34,575 nt of DNA, from assembly GCA_018660305.1 (NCBI GenBank), contig JABJKO010000346.1, forward strand, positions 1 through 34,575, read 5' to 3'. The notes beneath the pieces were generated by a model, which saw only the letters and a list, made by a program, of their open reading frames with translations, did no database searches and was not told the DNA's origin. The stretch is from Rhodospirillaceae bacterium (GTDB lineage: Bacteria > Pseudomonadota > Alphaproteobacteria > MPNO01 > UBA2964). Position numbers and translations under genes: made by a program. Numbering within the stretch: the stretch's first letter is position 1; each line of letters begins with the position of its first letter. Positions 22,889 through 32,133 of the stretch are shown here, in pieces.

Positions 22889-24970
22889 TTAATCCCTTCG
22901 AATGGGGCGCACGTCAACCGCGCGCACGCCTTTTCCTTCGGCGAGAACGATAAGCGGATTGATTTCTATCTCGGCAAGCCACGTCCGGTTCTCGAGATAG
23001 AAATCCGACAGCCCGGTGATAGCGTTGACCAGCGCGTCCACATCGCGCGGTGCCTGACCTCTGAATCCGTCCAGCGCCTTGGCGCCGCGCAATTCGGACA
23101 GCATGGACCGCACTTCATTTTCATCGACAGGGGCCAGGCGCAGCGAAACATCGCGGAACAGCTCAACAAAGACACCGCCGAGGCCAACCACGATAAGCGG
23201 GCCGAAATCCGCATCCTCGCGCACGCCCACCAGCATCTCCAGCCCATCGACCATTTCCTGGATCAGAAAACCGCTGAGCTGGCTATCCGCCAGGGAGGTC
23301 TGAAGGTCTCGCGCCTCACGGATAACCGCATCCCTGTCCGCCAGATTCAGCCTGACGCCGCCGGCCTCGGTCTTGTGGCTGATGTCGTCGGAGACGATTT
23401 TCAGCGCGACCGGAAACCCGATCTTTTCCGCTTCGGCGGCCGCCCCTTCCGGCTCAACGGCAAAGGCCTGAGCCGGCATGGTCAGCCCCCGGTCGCTGAG
23501 ATTTTCAGCCAGCACATCGTCCGCGGCATTGGACAGATTGCCCGTGGGCGCCGGCGGAAGCGCAAGTCCCCGCCGCTGGGCCGCGGCATATTTCACAAGG
23601 GCGTGCATGGAACGCACCATGGTTGGGATACCGAACAAAAACGGCATGCCGGCGCCATCCTGGAAGTCGCGCAGCGCCTGGTCGCAATTCTGCGCCATGC
23701 GGGTAAAGGCAAAGACCGGCTTGTCGGTCGCCTGCATCAGCTTGGTGTAGTTCTCCGGCGTCTTGATGGTATCATCGGCCAGCGGCACGCGGCCTTGAAT
23801 GGCCAGAATATCCACATCATCATCGGCCGCGAACATTTCACACAGTTCACAGAACTCGGGAACCTTCTGCGCCAGCGTCGAGCCCGCATCCATGGGATTG
23901 TGGACATCGACACCCTCGGGCACGAATTCGTCCATCTTCCCGAAGGATTCGGGCGAAAGCTGCGCCAGTTTGGCATTTTCATCGTCGACCGCTTCGAGGG
24001 TCAGGCCAACGGCGCCGCCGCTTGAGGTCACGATGGCGAGTCGGTCACCGCGGGGCAAACGCTTCTGGCCGAAAGCCAGGGCGAAATCGACCATCTCGTC
24101 GATGGATCTGCAGCGCGTGATGCCATAACGGTGGCACATGGCATTGAACACGTCATTGTCGACAGCGACCGCGCCGGTGTGGGTCTTTGCCTGTTCCTTG
24201 CCCAGTTCGCCGCTGCCCAGCTTCATCAGCATGATGGGTTTCCTGGCCTCGAACGCCCGCCGCGCCGCATCCATGAACGCCTTGGGACGCCTTATGCTTT
24301 CGATCATGCCGACGATCATTTCAGTGTCGGGATCGTCCACCAGGAAATTCAGATAATCGGCGCTGTCGAGCCCGTATTCATTGCCGCAGGACATGGCATA
24401 GGAAAACCCCAGACCGCGCTCGGCCGCCTGGGCGAACCAGTAGCCCAACGTACCGCCGGAATGAAAGATGCCGCCCACCGGACCCTTGGGAAGATTTCTC
24501 AGCCGGCTGGTGGGATAGAGCAAAATATCCCGGGGCAGACAGAACAGCCCCATGCAGTTCGGGCCGCATACCGAGACCCCGGACTCCGCGATCAGTGCTT
24601 TCAGCTCCTCGCCGCGCTCGGCGCCAATATGCTTGCGGCCTTCGCCAAAGCCCGCCGAATAGATGGTCGCGGCCTTCAGCCCGTTTTCCACCCCTTCGCG
24701 CATCACATCGTTGACGAAGCGCGCCGGGACGATCACCAGCGCATGGTCGATGGGTTCCGGCAGCGACGCGAAATCGGGATAGACCTTTTCGCCCCAGATC
24801 TCATCACGGCGCGGATTGATCAGATAGGTCGGCACCGGAAAGCCGGCTTCCTTCAAATTATTGTAAAGGCCGCGCGACCAGCCATCGCCGCCGGTCTCGC
24901 TGACACCGACAATGGCGATGGATTTTGGCTGAAGAAGCGGTTCTACCGCCCCGAATTCAATATCTGACAC
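22889..24970 (-). CDS. ADP-forming acyl-CoA synthetase, fused alpha-beta type
   Basis: This 693-aa protein (GTG start at 24970, well spaced from AGAGGTG; a TTG three bases earlier is less likely) has the order CoA-binding domain (~10-110), two succinyl-CoA ligase-like domains (~150-440) and a C-terminal ATP-grasp domain (~470-690). The phosphohistidine is His264 in KTHTGAVA. ATP-grasp signatures SHKTEAGGVRLNL and VVGLGGVFVEL are present. It makes a CoA thioester from a carboxylic acid, ATP and CoA, yielding ADP and phosphate. FerA of Sphingobium SYK-6, a feruloyl-CoA synthetase, is of this superfamily. A paralogue with the same architecture is at 27856. Confidence 0.92.
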   Translation of the reverse strand: MSDIEFGAVEPLLQPKSIAIVGVSETGGDGWSRGLYNNLKEAGFPVPTYLINPRRDEIWGEKVYPDFASLPEPIDHALVIVPARFVNDVMREGVENGLKAATIYSAGFGEGRKHIGAERGEELKALIAESGVSVCGPNCMGLFCLPRDILLYPTSRLRNLPKGPVGGIFHSGGTLGYWFAQAAERGLGFSYAMSCGNEYGLDSADYLNFLVDDPDTEMIVGMIESIRRPKAFMDAARRAFEARKPIMLMKLGSGELGKEQAKTHTGAVAVDNDVFNAMCHRYGITRCRSIDEMVDFALAFGQKRLPRGDRLAIVTSSGGAVGLTLEAVDDENAKLAQLSPESFGKMDEFVPEGVDVHNPMDAGSTLAQKVPEFCELCEMFAADDDVDILAIQGRVPLADDTIKTPENYTKLMQATDKPVFAFTRMAQNCDQALRDFQDGAGMPFLFGIPTMVRSMHALVKYAAAQRRGLALPPAPTGNLSNAADDVLAENLSDRGLTMPAQAFAVEPEGAAAEAEKIGFPVALKIVSDDISHKTEAGGVRLNLADRDAVIREARDLQTSLADSQLSGFLIQEMVDGLEMLVGVREDADFGPLIVVGLGGVFVELFRDVSLRLAPVDENEVRSMLSELRGAKALDGFRGQAPRDVDALVNAITGLSDFYLENRTWLAEIEINPLIVLAEGKGVRAVDVRPIRRD

Positions 24971-24988
24971 CAAACACCTCTGATCTTT

Positions 24989-25501
24989 TTATCTATCGAA
25001 GCGCGGCGGCGATCTGCCTTCCGGCACGCCGTCGGGACGCGGCAAACCCTCCGGCAGATGACACCCGTCGCGGTAACGGCCGATCCCCTGCCCGGTGGCA
25101 ACGATGCGACCCTGCTCATCCTTTGCTTCGACGATGGACATGAACATGGTGCGGCCGCCACCGGTCTTGCGGGCCTCGATGGTGACCCGGCTGCCCTTGC
25201 GCACCGGCAAAATGAAATTGACGGTGAGCGTCACGGTGGCGCCAGAGCGGTAATTCTCCGGCACGGTGCAATAGATCGCTGCGTGGGCCACGGCGGTATC
25301 GATGGCGGTGGACAGGCATCCGCCATGCAGCACACCGGTGCCATTCAGCACCTGGTCTTCAACGTCCAGCTCCATGACACAGTTATCGAGTTCCCACTCC
25401 ACCAGCCTCAGCCCGATATAATCGGCGAACGCCGAAAAGGCCTTCAGGGTCGGGCGGCCCGGCGGCAGCGCCGGCGCCTCGGATTTGGATTTAGTCGCCA
25501 T
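24989..25501 (-). CDS. PaaI-type hotdog thioesterase
   Basis: The 170-aa protein has a single hotdog fold with the PaaI/YbgC-like block NGTGVLHGGCLSTAIDTAVAHA; the catalytic-site HGG is at 59-61 with Asp68 on the following helix. TVNFILPVRKGSRVTIEA and MFMSIVEAKDEQGRIVATGQG complete the fold. Such enzymes hydrolyse acyl-CoA or aryl-CoA thioesters in the cytoplasm and often rescue CoA from stalled catabolic intermediates. The start codon directly abuts the TAA of the acyl-CoA dehydrogenase gene (TAAATG), so translation is coupled. The N-terminus (MATKSKSEAP) is short and basic. Substrate unknown. Confidence 0.9.
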   Translation of the reverse strand: MATKSKSEAPALPPGRPTLKAFSAFADYIGLRLVEWELDNCVMELDVEDQVLNGTGVLHGGCLSTAIDTAVAHAAIYCTVPENYRSGATVTLTVNFILPVRKGSRVTIEARKTGGGRTMFMSIVEAKDEQGRIVATGQGIGRYRDGCHLPEGLPRPDGVPEGRSPPRFDR

Positions 25502-26659
25502 TTAATCTCCATACTCACGAAGGATCTGGCGCGACAACGCCATCTTGAGAATTTCAGTGGGGCCTTCGGTGATAATCATGCTGCGCTGATCGCGGAAGAA
25601 CTGTTCGATGGGCAGGTCCTTTGTCAGCCCCATGCCGCCATGGATCTGCATGCACCGATCGGCGGCGTGGAACGACATCTCATCGCCAAAATACTTGCAC
25701 ATGTAGGATTCCTTGCGGACGTCCTGACCCTGATCGGCCCGCCAGGAGGCGTTGTAAACCATCAGCTGAAGCTGGTGCATGTTCTGATACATATCGACCA
25801 GCATGTTCTGGACAGTTTGCCGCGTCGCCAGCTTGGCGCCAAATGTCGAGCGCTGGTTGGCGTAGGTCGCGCCCAATTCAAGACAGCGTTCGATGACCCC
25901 GACGCCGCGCGCACCATGGCGCAGCCGTCCCTCGGTCAGCCAGCTCTGCGCCGCGCGCATACCGTCGCCTTCATCGCCGACCCTTTGTTCGACCGGAACC
26001 CTGACGTCCTCGAACAGGATTTCCCAGGGCCTGTCGGCGATCATCATGTCCTGCTGACGCAATCTGGTGATGCCGGGCGTATCCATGTCGACGAGGAAGA
26101 CGGTAAGCCCGCCGCGTGATCCTTTTTCGCGATCCGTCGCGGTGACAACCTGCGCGAAATCCGCTTCGCCCGCGGAAGTGATAAACCGTTTATGGCCGTT
26201 GATGACGTAATGATCGCCATCGCGGACAGCCGTCGTCCGCATGCCGCCCGGATCGCCGCCGGCTTCGGGCTCGGTCTGACAAAAGCAGCTGATCTTTTCG
26301 CCGCGGACGACCGGGTAAAGGAACCGCTCCTTCTGCTCCTCATTGAGGCTATAGAGGATGGGGCTGACGCGCGGACCGAAGATCGACGCACCACGGGACG
26401 GGATGGCGATGGTGCGGGCAATCTCCTCCCACATGACGGTCTTCGACAGATGACCGAGTCCCAGACCGCCAAATTCCTCGGGAACGTCGAACAGCCACAA
26501 GCCAAGAGCCTTGGCCTTTTCCTCCAATTTTTCCTGAACACCGGGCAGGAAAGCGGTCCCGTCGTTGGTTTCACGCTCGACCGGGATCAGCTCGGTATCG
26601 ACGAACCGGCGCAGATTGTCCTTGAGCATCTGAAGTTCTTCGGGAAGGTCAAAATCCAT
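25502..26659 (-). CDS. Acyl-CoA dehydrogenase
   Basis: A 385-aa FAD-dependent dehydrogenase with the three-domain ACAD fold: helical N-terminal domain (LPEELQMLKDNLRRFVD), the flavin-binding block CFCQTEPEAGGDPGGMRTTAV in the beta domain, and the C-terminal helical domain with RSTFGAKLATRQTVQ and HGGMGLTKDLPIEQFFRD. The probable catalytic base is Glu365 in TEGPTEI. It desaturates the alpha-beta bond of an acyl-CoA, passing electrons to ETF. The paralogue at 30003 shares long identical stretches (TATDREKGSRGG, RDGDHYVING). It is second in the operon, 33 bases after the AcuI-like gene, and coupled to the thioesterase. Confidence 0.93.
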   Translation of the reverse strand: MDFDLPEELQMLKDNLRRFVDTELIPVERETNDGTAFLPGVQEKLEEKAKALGLWLFDVPEEFGGLGLGHLSKTVMWEEIARTIAIPSRGASIFGPRVSPILYSLNEEQKERFLYPVVRGEKISCFCQTEPEAGGDPGGMRTTAVRDGDHYVINGHKRFITSAGEADFAQVVTATDREKGSRGGLTVFLVDMDTPGITRLRQQDMMIADRPWEILFEDVRVPVEQRVGDEGDGMRAAQSWLTEGRLRHGARGVGVIERCLELGATYANQRSTFGAKLATRQTVQNMLVDMYQNMHQLQLMVYNASWRADQGQDVRKESYMCKYFGDEMSFHAADRCMQIHGGMGLTKDLPIEQFFRDQRSMIITEGPTEILKMALSRQILREYGD

Positions 26660-26692
26660 CTTTCCGCTCCTAAGTTGTCAAACCGTGCTGCG

Positions 26693-27688
26693 TCAGGCCG
26701 ATATGTCGACCACGATGCGTCCCTGCGTCTCACCTTTAAGAATTTTGTTGGCCTGCTCCGGCAAGGCGGAGAGCGGCACTTCGTGGGTTAGCGCATCCAG
26801 GGCGGCTGACGGCAGTTCCGTCGCCAACCGGGCCCAGGCTTTCACCCGCAGGTCCTTGGGACACATGACTGAATCGATGCCGAGAAGCTTCACGCCCCGC
26901 AACAGGAATGGAATGACCGTGCTATTGAGTTGCGCCCCGCCGGCGAGCCCGCAGGCCGCAACCGCCCCGCGATATTTCATCTGGGGCAATATGGAGGCCA
27001 GCGTATTGCCGCCCACTGCATCCACCACACCGGCCCAACGCTCGGACGATAGAGGCCGCTCCGGCTCCACATCCAGCTCCTCGCGCGGAATGATTTCCGA
27101 TGCGCCGAGGGATTTCAAATGATCGGCCAGTTCGGCCCGGCCGGTCGAGGCATGGACTTCATAGCCGCCGGCCGCCAGCAACGCGAGGGCCACGCCGCCG
27201 ACACCACCATTGGCGCCGGTGACCAGCACCGGTCCCGCATCGGGGCCGATGCCGTGATCCTGCAGTTCCATGATCGCAAGCATGGCCGTAAAGCCCGCCG
27301 TCCCCAACGCCATGGCCTGCTTCTCCGTCAACCCGTCGGGCAAGGGCACCAGCCAGTCGGATTTCACGCGGGCTTTCTCGGCGTAACCACCCCAGTGCGC
27401 CTCGCCGACCCGCCAGCCGGTCAGGATTACTTTGTCACCCACCTTGTAATCGGGGGAGTCGGAGGCAGAGACAGTGCCGGAAAAATCCACACCGGGAACA
27501 TGAGGGTAGGTGCGGACGAGACGCCCGATCCCGTTCAGAACCATGCCGTCTTTATAGTTCAGCGTTGAATAGGCGACATCGACCGTCACATCGCCTTCCG
27601 GCAATTGAGCAATGTCGAGTTCCTGAATGGAGGCAGAGACTTTTTTGTCTGCTTCTTCCAGAACCAATGCCCGAAACGTCTCTGACAT
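26693..27688 (-). CDS. AcuI/YhdH-type zinc-free MDR oxidoreductase (acrylyl-CoA reductase-like)
   Basis: From ATG 27688 (GGGAGG ribosome-binding site) the protein has 331 aa. It matches the AcuI/YhdH branch of the medium-chain reductases: STLNYKDGMVLNGIGRLVRTYPHVPGVDFSG, GWRVGEAHWGGYAEKARV, LGTAGFTAMLAIMEL, VLVTGANGGVGGVA (NADPH site), STGRAELADHLKSLGAS and GRIVVDI. No catalytic zinc ligands are seen. AcuI reduces acryloyl-CoA to propionyl-CoA with NADPH, protecting against a toxic electrophile; relatives reduce other 2-enoyl-CoAs. It is the first gene of the minus-strand CoA operon, divergent from the second acyl-CoA synthetase gene across a 167-base gap. Confidence 0.9.
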   Translation of the reverse strand: MSETFRALVLEEADKKVSASIQELDIAQLPEGDVTVDVAYSTLNYKDGMVLNGIGRLVRTYPHVPGVDFSGTVSASDSPDYKVGDKVILTGWRVGEAHWGGYAEKARVKSDWLVPLPDGLTEKQAMALGTAGFTAMLAIMELQDHGIGPDAGPVLVTGANGGVGGVALALLAAGGYEVHASTGRAELADHLKSLGASEIIPREELDVEPERPLSSERWAGVVDAVGGNTLASILPQMKYRGAVAACGLAGGAQLNSTVIPFLLRGVKLLGIDSVMCPKDLRVKAWARLATELPSAALDALTHEVPLSALPEQANKILKGETQGRIVVDISA

Positions 27689-27855
27689 TCTGTGCCTCCC
27701 AGCCAATTAATGGCCCTTATCGAGCCTTACGGCCCGTTCTAACCCTCAAAATTGGGCCGGTCAAATCCAACGCCCGACATTGACAACCCCATCGGACGTC
27801 TTGATCATCGCTTCCCATAAAACAAACAATTGTAACAGGGCGAGGCATTATCATC
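27689..27855. promoter_or_regulatory. Divergent promoter region of the paired CoA operons
   Basis: These 167 bases separate the starts of the two divergent CoA-enzyme gene sets and must contain promoters for both. An AT-richer patch lies at about 27814-27838 (TAAAACAAACAATTGT), nearer the plus-strand start. I cannot fix -10/-35 boxes or a clear operator dyad. No regulator gene is adjacent. Confidence 0.55.
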
Positions 27856-29937
27856 ATGTTCCGGTCACCGCATCCGCTTTTGCGTGCGCGCTCTGTCGCC
27901 ATTGTCGGCGCGTCCGATCGCGCCCGATGGCCGGTCAGTATTTATGCCAATCTGACAGCGACCAACTCGCCGGCGCGCATTTTTCCCATCAACCCGTCAC
28001 GGAAAAAATTATGGGGCATGGATTGCTATCCTGATTTCGCGTCGCTGCCCGAAGCCCCCGACCTCGCTCTGATGATCATACCGGCAGCCCACATATTGTC
28101 GTCGCTTAAGGATGGCGTCGACCGCGGGCTCAAATCGGCGCTGATCTATTCATCCGGCATCGGAGAGGGAGAAGATCCGGAATTTCACGCCCGTGGCGCG
28201 GCATTGAAAGAACTCTGCGAAACTTCCGGTCTCGTCGCCTGCGGCCCCAACTGCATGGGTAATGTCTCGCTGCGGGAGAAGCTGTTTCTCTATCCCAATC
28301 CCAACTTCAACAATCTACCGCCGGGCCGGGTCGGGGGGGTGTTTCAAAGCGGCGGCACCTTGCAGGCCTGGGGTCTCACGGCCGCCGAGCGGGGCATTCG
28401 TTTCAGCTATCTGGTGTCTTCGGGCAACGAATTGAGCCTGGATGCGGCCGACTATGTGAACTTCCTTGTGGAAGATGCCGAGACCGAACTGATCATTCTT
28501 ATGGTCGAAGGTATCCGCCGCCCGGACGCCTTCAAGGAAGCCGCCCGAAAAGCTCATGCAGCGGGCAAACCGATCCTCGCCGTAAAAGTGGGCCAGACCG
28601 AAGGCGCTCGAAAATCGGCGCAATCCCACACCGGCGCCATCGCCGGCGACTATGATGTATTCGCGGCCCTGTGCGAGCGCTACGGCATCGTGCTGTGCCC
28701 CTCGCTGGACGACATGATCGAAACCGCGCTGGCCTTCCAGTCAGGCCGGCTGCCAAAAGGCGACGGGATGGCCTTCATGTCCAACTCCGGCGGCGTGGTT
28801 GATCTGATGCATGATCATGCCGGTCAGGAAAACGCCCGCATGCCCCAACTGTCACCCGCCACGTCAAAGGCGATCCGAAAGCTGGTCGGCCCCGATATGC
28901 CGCTTCAGAACCCGATGGATTGCGGCCAGGCCGGTTTCGCCGATGAACGCAATTACATGCGGGTCTGCGAAGCGGTATCCAAGGATCAGCAAATCCATAT
29001 GGTCGCCTTCGAGGCGCGTACACCCAACGCGCCGGGCGGCAAGAGCCCCGAAGCCCTCCGAGAGCTCGCCGACCGGACCACATTGCCCATATTCGCATTC
29101 TGTCGGATGGGCCATGCGCCATCGGAGTACGGCAGACAGTTTCAGGACGAGGCGGGTATCCCCCATCTGCAATCCATGCCGGAGACCGTCCGCGCCATGA
29201 AGGCGCTGGCCTTCTACGGCAAACGGGCCGGACGCAAGATACCGGCGCTTCCAAAGCCTCGCGGGAAGAAAGCGGCGATCCAGCCGGGTCGGATAGAGCA
29301 ATCCCTGAAAGCGGCGAAAGTTCCACCGCCGAAATCGATTTTTTCCAAAACCGCGAAGGCTGCGGCTGCCGCCGCGCAGAAAATCGGCTTCCCCGTCGTC
29401 CTCAAGATTGTCTCGCCGGAGGTCAGCCACAAAACCGAGGTGGGTGGCGTTCGGCTCAACCTCAGATCCAAGTCAGAAGTCCAGGAGGCGGCGAAGGACC
29501 TCATCAAATTATTTGGCAAGGCCGCGCCCAAAGCCTCCATCTCCGGTTTTCTGGTCCAGGAAATGGTTTCCGGCGTGGAGATGATCGTCGGCGTGCGGGA
29601 GGACCCGCTTTACGGTCCGGTCATGGTGGTGGGCGCCGGCGGTATCATGGTGGAACTGGTCAAGGACACCGCCTTCCGGATGCTGCCGGTCAGTGCCCGG
29701 GTCGCCGGCGAGATGCTCGAAGAATTGTCGGTCAACGCTTTGTTGAAAGGATTCAGGGGCGGCAAGCCGGCCGATCGCAAGGCGCTGGTCGATGCCATCT
29801 GCGGTCTGTCAAAGTTCTTCCTCGATCACAGACCGTGGCTGGCGGATTTGGAGATCAACCCTCTGATCGTCCGCGAAAAGGGCAAGGGAGTCCGGGCGGT
29901 GGACATCCGGCCCATCGCTTGCCAGACAGACGGTTGA
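27856..29937 (+). CDS. ADP-forming acyl-CoA synthetase, fused alpha-beta type (second copy)
   Basis: A 693-aa paralogue of the 22889-24970 protein with the same domain order: CoA-binding (~5-105), succinyl-CoA ligase-like domains (~145-440) and ATP-grasp (~470-690). His258 in QSHTGAIAG is the phosphohistidine; SGGTL at 166-170 and SHKTEVGGVRLNL are conserved. Divergence between the copies is greatest in the middle ligase-like domain and in the linker before the ATP-grasp domain, which here is Lys/Pro-rich (LPKPRGKKAAIQPG, SIFSKTAKAAAAAAQK). It likely activates a related but different carboxylic acid. GGCGAGG precedes the ATG; the dehydrogenase gene follows on the same strand. Confidence 0.92.
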   Translation: MFRSPHPLLRARSVAIVGASDRARWPVSIYANLTATNSPARIFPINPSRKKLWGMDCYPDFASLPEAPDLALMIIPAAHILSSLKDGVDRGLKSALIYSSGIGEGEDPEFHARGAALKELCETSGLVACGPNCMGNVSLREKLFLYPNPNFNNLPPGRVGGVFQSGGTLQAWGLTAAERGIRFSYLVSSGNELSLDAADYVNFLVEDAETELIILMVEGIRRPDAFKEAARKAHAAGKPILAVKVGQTEGARKSAQSHTGAIAGDYDVFAALCERYGIVLCPSLDDMIETALAFQSGRLPKGDGMAFMSNSGGVVDLMHDHAGQENARMPQLSPATSKAIRKLVGPDMPLQNPMDCGQAGFADERNYMRVCEAVSKDQQIHMVAFEARTPNAPGGKSPEALRELADRTTLPIFAFCRMGHAPSEYGRQFQDEAGIPHLQSMPETVRAMKALAFYGKRAGRKIPALPKPRGKKAAIQPGRIEQSLKAAKVPPPKSIFSKTAKAAAAAAQKIGFPVVLKIVSPEVSHKTEVGGVRLNLRSKSEVQEAAKDLIKLFGKAAPKASISGFLVQEMVSGVEMIVGVREDPLYGPVMVVGAGGIMVELVKDTAFRMLPVSARVAGEMLEELSVNALLKGFRGGKPADRKALVDAICGLSKFFLDHRPWLADLEINPLIVREKGKGVRAVDIRPIACQTDG

Positions 29938-30002
29938 TTTCGGTCCCATTCAAGCGGAACATGCTGAACGGGACAAAAAGAACAAACTTGGGAGACTGAT
30001 TG

Positions 30003-31163
30003 ATGGATTACCCGCTATCCGAAGAACACCAGATGTTCCGCGATACCATGCAACGCTTCGTCGACGACGAAATGATCCCCGTCGAGATGGAGACCATCGG
30101 TGAAGACGGAGAGCTAAAACCGGAATGGCGGGAAAAATTCCATGCGCGGGCAAAAGAACTTGGCCTCTGGAAAATGGAAGTCCCCGAGGAATATGGCGGG
30201 ATGGGCGCCGACCTCATGTCGCTGGTCATCGTGTGGGAACAGTTGGGCCGCACTGTCGCGGTGCCCACAAGGGGTCTCGGCGGTCTCATGGGCCCGCAGG
30301 TCCGCGCCCCTCTTTATGAACTCTCCGATGAAATGAAGGACAGGTACCTTTATCCGGTGCTCAACGGAGAAAAGGAGGCTTGCTTCGCTCAGACCGAGCC
30401 CGATGCCGGCGGCGATCCCGGAGGCATGCGGACAATTGCCGTCCGGGACGGGGACCATTATGTCATCAATGGCACCAAACGCTTCATCACCGGCGCCGAT
30501 GAGGCCGATTTCGCACAGCTTCTCGCGGCAACGGATCGTGAAAAAGGATCGCGTGGCGGGATCTCCATGTTCCTGGTGGATATGGACACACCCGGCGTGA
30601 ATATCACCACCAAGTTCGAGACCATGATGGGCGACTGGCCATGCGAAATCCATTTCGAGGATGTCCGCGTGCCGGTGGAGCAGCGCATCGGCGAAGAAGG
30701 CCAGGGCTTTGCCCTGGGCCAGCGTTTTCTCGCCAATGGCCGGCTGAAACATGGCGCGCGCGGCGTCGGCACGGCGCAGCGCTGTCTCGACCTGATGTGC
30801 GAGTATGCCCAGCAACGTGTCACATTCGGCGAAAAGCTGGCCAACCGGCAGGCGGTGCAGTGGATGATCACCGACACCTACGTGGAACTGCAGGCGGCGC
30901 GTCTGATGGTCTACAACACGGCCGACCGCGCCTCGCAGGGCCAGATGGATCGCACCGACGGGTTTGTGCAGAAAATGTACGCCGACGAGCTGGGTTTCCG
31001 CGCCGCCGACCGATGCATGCAGGTCCATGGCGGGCTCGGATTGACCAAGGATCTGCCCATTGAGAATTTCTGGCGGCAGTCCCGCAGCTTCCGCATCACC
31101 GAAGGACCCACCGAAATCATGAAAATGGTCATCGCCCGCAATGTCCTGCGCAAATACGGATGA
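30003..31163 (+). CDS. Acyl-CoA dehydrogenase (second copy)
   Basis: A 386-aa FAD enzyme from ATG 30003 (an in-frame TTG one codon earlier is less likely). ACAD blocks are complete: YPLSEEHQMFRDTMQRFVDDE, CFAQTEPDAGGDPGGMRTIAV, EGQGFALGQRFLANGRLKHGARGVG, RVTFGEKLANRQAVQ, HGGLGLTKDLPIENFW. The probable base is Glu367 in TEGPTEI. It is closely related to the 25502 protein but not identical in the substrate-facing helices (ETMMGDWPCEIHFED against DMMIADRPWEILFED). It would give an enoyl-CoA for the hydratase encoded next. GGGAG precedes the start. Confidence 0.93.
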   Translation: MDYPLSEEHQMFRDTMQRFVDDEMIPVEMETIGEDGELKPEWREKFHARAKELGLWKMEVPEEYGGMGADLMSLVIVWEQLGRTVAVPTRGLGGLMGPQVRAPLYELSDEMKDRYLYPVLNGEKEACFAQTEPDAGGDPGGMRTIAVRDGDHYVINGTKRFITGADEADFAQLLAATDREKGSRGGISMFLVDMDTPGVNITTKFETMMGDWPCEIHFEDVRVPVEQRIGEEGQGFALGQRFLANGRLKHGARGVGTAQRCLDLMCEYAQQRVTFGEKLANRQAVQWMITDTYVELQAARLMVYNTADRASQGQMDRTDGFVQKMYADELGFRAADRCMQVHGGLGLTKDLPIENFWRQSRSFRITEGPTEIMKMVIARNVLRKYG

Positions 31164-31206
31164 CGGGCTGTTAAACAATTCCACCGATAACCAAGGAGAC
31201 TGAACA

Positions 31207-32133
31207 ATGGCGACAAAGACAGCCACCAAGCGCAAACCCGCGGCAAAGCGCAAACCGGCAGCGAAGCGCGCGACATCGAAAGTAACCAAGGCCAAAGCTG
31301 CATCGAAATACAATTTCGAAACCGTCCTCGTCGATCAGCGCAAGGATGGCATCACCTTCGTCATCCTGAACCGTCCCGAAAAACGCAACGCCATGAGCCC
31401 ACAGCTTCATCACGACATGGACGATGCGCTGACATTGCTGGCGACCGACCCGGACACCAAGCTCGTGATCATTACCGGTGCCGGCAATTCCTTTTGCGCC
31501 GGTCAGGATCTGAAACTTTATTTCCGCGGTCTCGGCAGCGACCCCATCGCCAAGGCGCGGGCGTCCCATGCCTCGGACAGCTGGCGGTCTCACCGCCTGA
31601 TGAATTTTCCCAAACCGACCATCGCCATGGTCAACGGATTTGTTTTTGGCGGCGGGCTGACACCTATCGTCTCCTGTGATGTAGCCATCGCCGCCAACGA
31701 AGCCACGTTCGGCATTTCGGAAATCAACTGGGGACACATTCCCGGCGGGCTGGTTGGCTGGAACGTCAACCAGGTGATGAGCGCCCGAGACGCCATGTGG
31801 TATTCCATCTCCGGCGATACCTTTAACGGCAAGGAAGCGGCGACCATGAAGTTCGTCAATTTCTCCGTGCCGAAGGCCAAGCTCAAAGCCGAGACCCTGA
31901 AGATTGCCCGCAAGCTGATGAAGAAAAACCCGTGGGCCATTCAATATACCAAGGAAGCGATCCGCTCAGTCCGCCACATGTCCATGGATCAGGCGTCCGA
32001 CTATCTGCGGTGCAAAAGCGATGCGCTGCAGCGGGTCGACAAGGAACAGGGAAGACAGGCGGGCATGCGCCAGTTCCTCGATTCAAAATCCTTCCGGCCC
32101 GGTGTCGGAACCTATGACCGAAAGGCGGGATGA
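31207..32133 (+). CDS. HCHL-like enoyl-CoA hydratase with N-terminal histone-like Lys/Ala tail
   Basis: Residues 1-34 are a basic low-complexity leader with 13 Lys/Arg, including a tandem KRKPAA repeat. Residues ~35-308 are a crotonase-fold enzyme of the HCHL type: NRPEKRNAMSPQLHHDM, AGQDLKLYFRG, MVNGFVFGGGLTP, ISEINWGHIPGGLVGWN, and MRQFLDSKSFRPG. Glu172 and Tyr105 match HCHL Glu143 and Tyr75, while the HCHL Tyr239 position is Arg (DYLRCK). It is paralogous to the 21790 protein, whose basic tail is at the other end. AAGGAG precedes the ATG. The leader is not a signal peptide: it has no hydrophobic core. It is the third gene after the synthetase and dehydrogenase. Confidence 0.88.
   Translation: MATKTATKRKPAAKRKPAAKRATSKVTKAKAASKYNFETVLVDQRKDGITFVILNRPEKRNAMSPQLHHDMDDALTLLATDPDTKLVIITGAGNSFCAGQDLKLYFRGLGSDPIAKARASHASDSWRSHRLMNFPKPTIAMVNGFVFGGGLTPIVSCDVAIAANEATFGISEINWGHIPGGLVGWNVNQVMSARDAMWYSISGDTFNGKEAATMKFVNFSVPKAKLKAETLKIARKLMKKNPWAIQYTKEAIRSVRHMSMDQASDYLRCKSDALQRVDKEQGRQAGMRQFLDSKSFRPGVGTYDRKAG

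Noticed and set aside
30114..31313. 399-codon minus-strand open frame antisense to the second acyl-CoA dehydrogenase
   Set aside because: Covers a clear ACAD gene on the other strand and shows no domain of its own.
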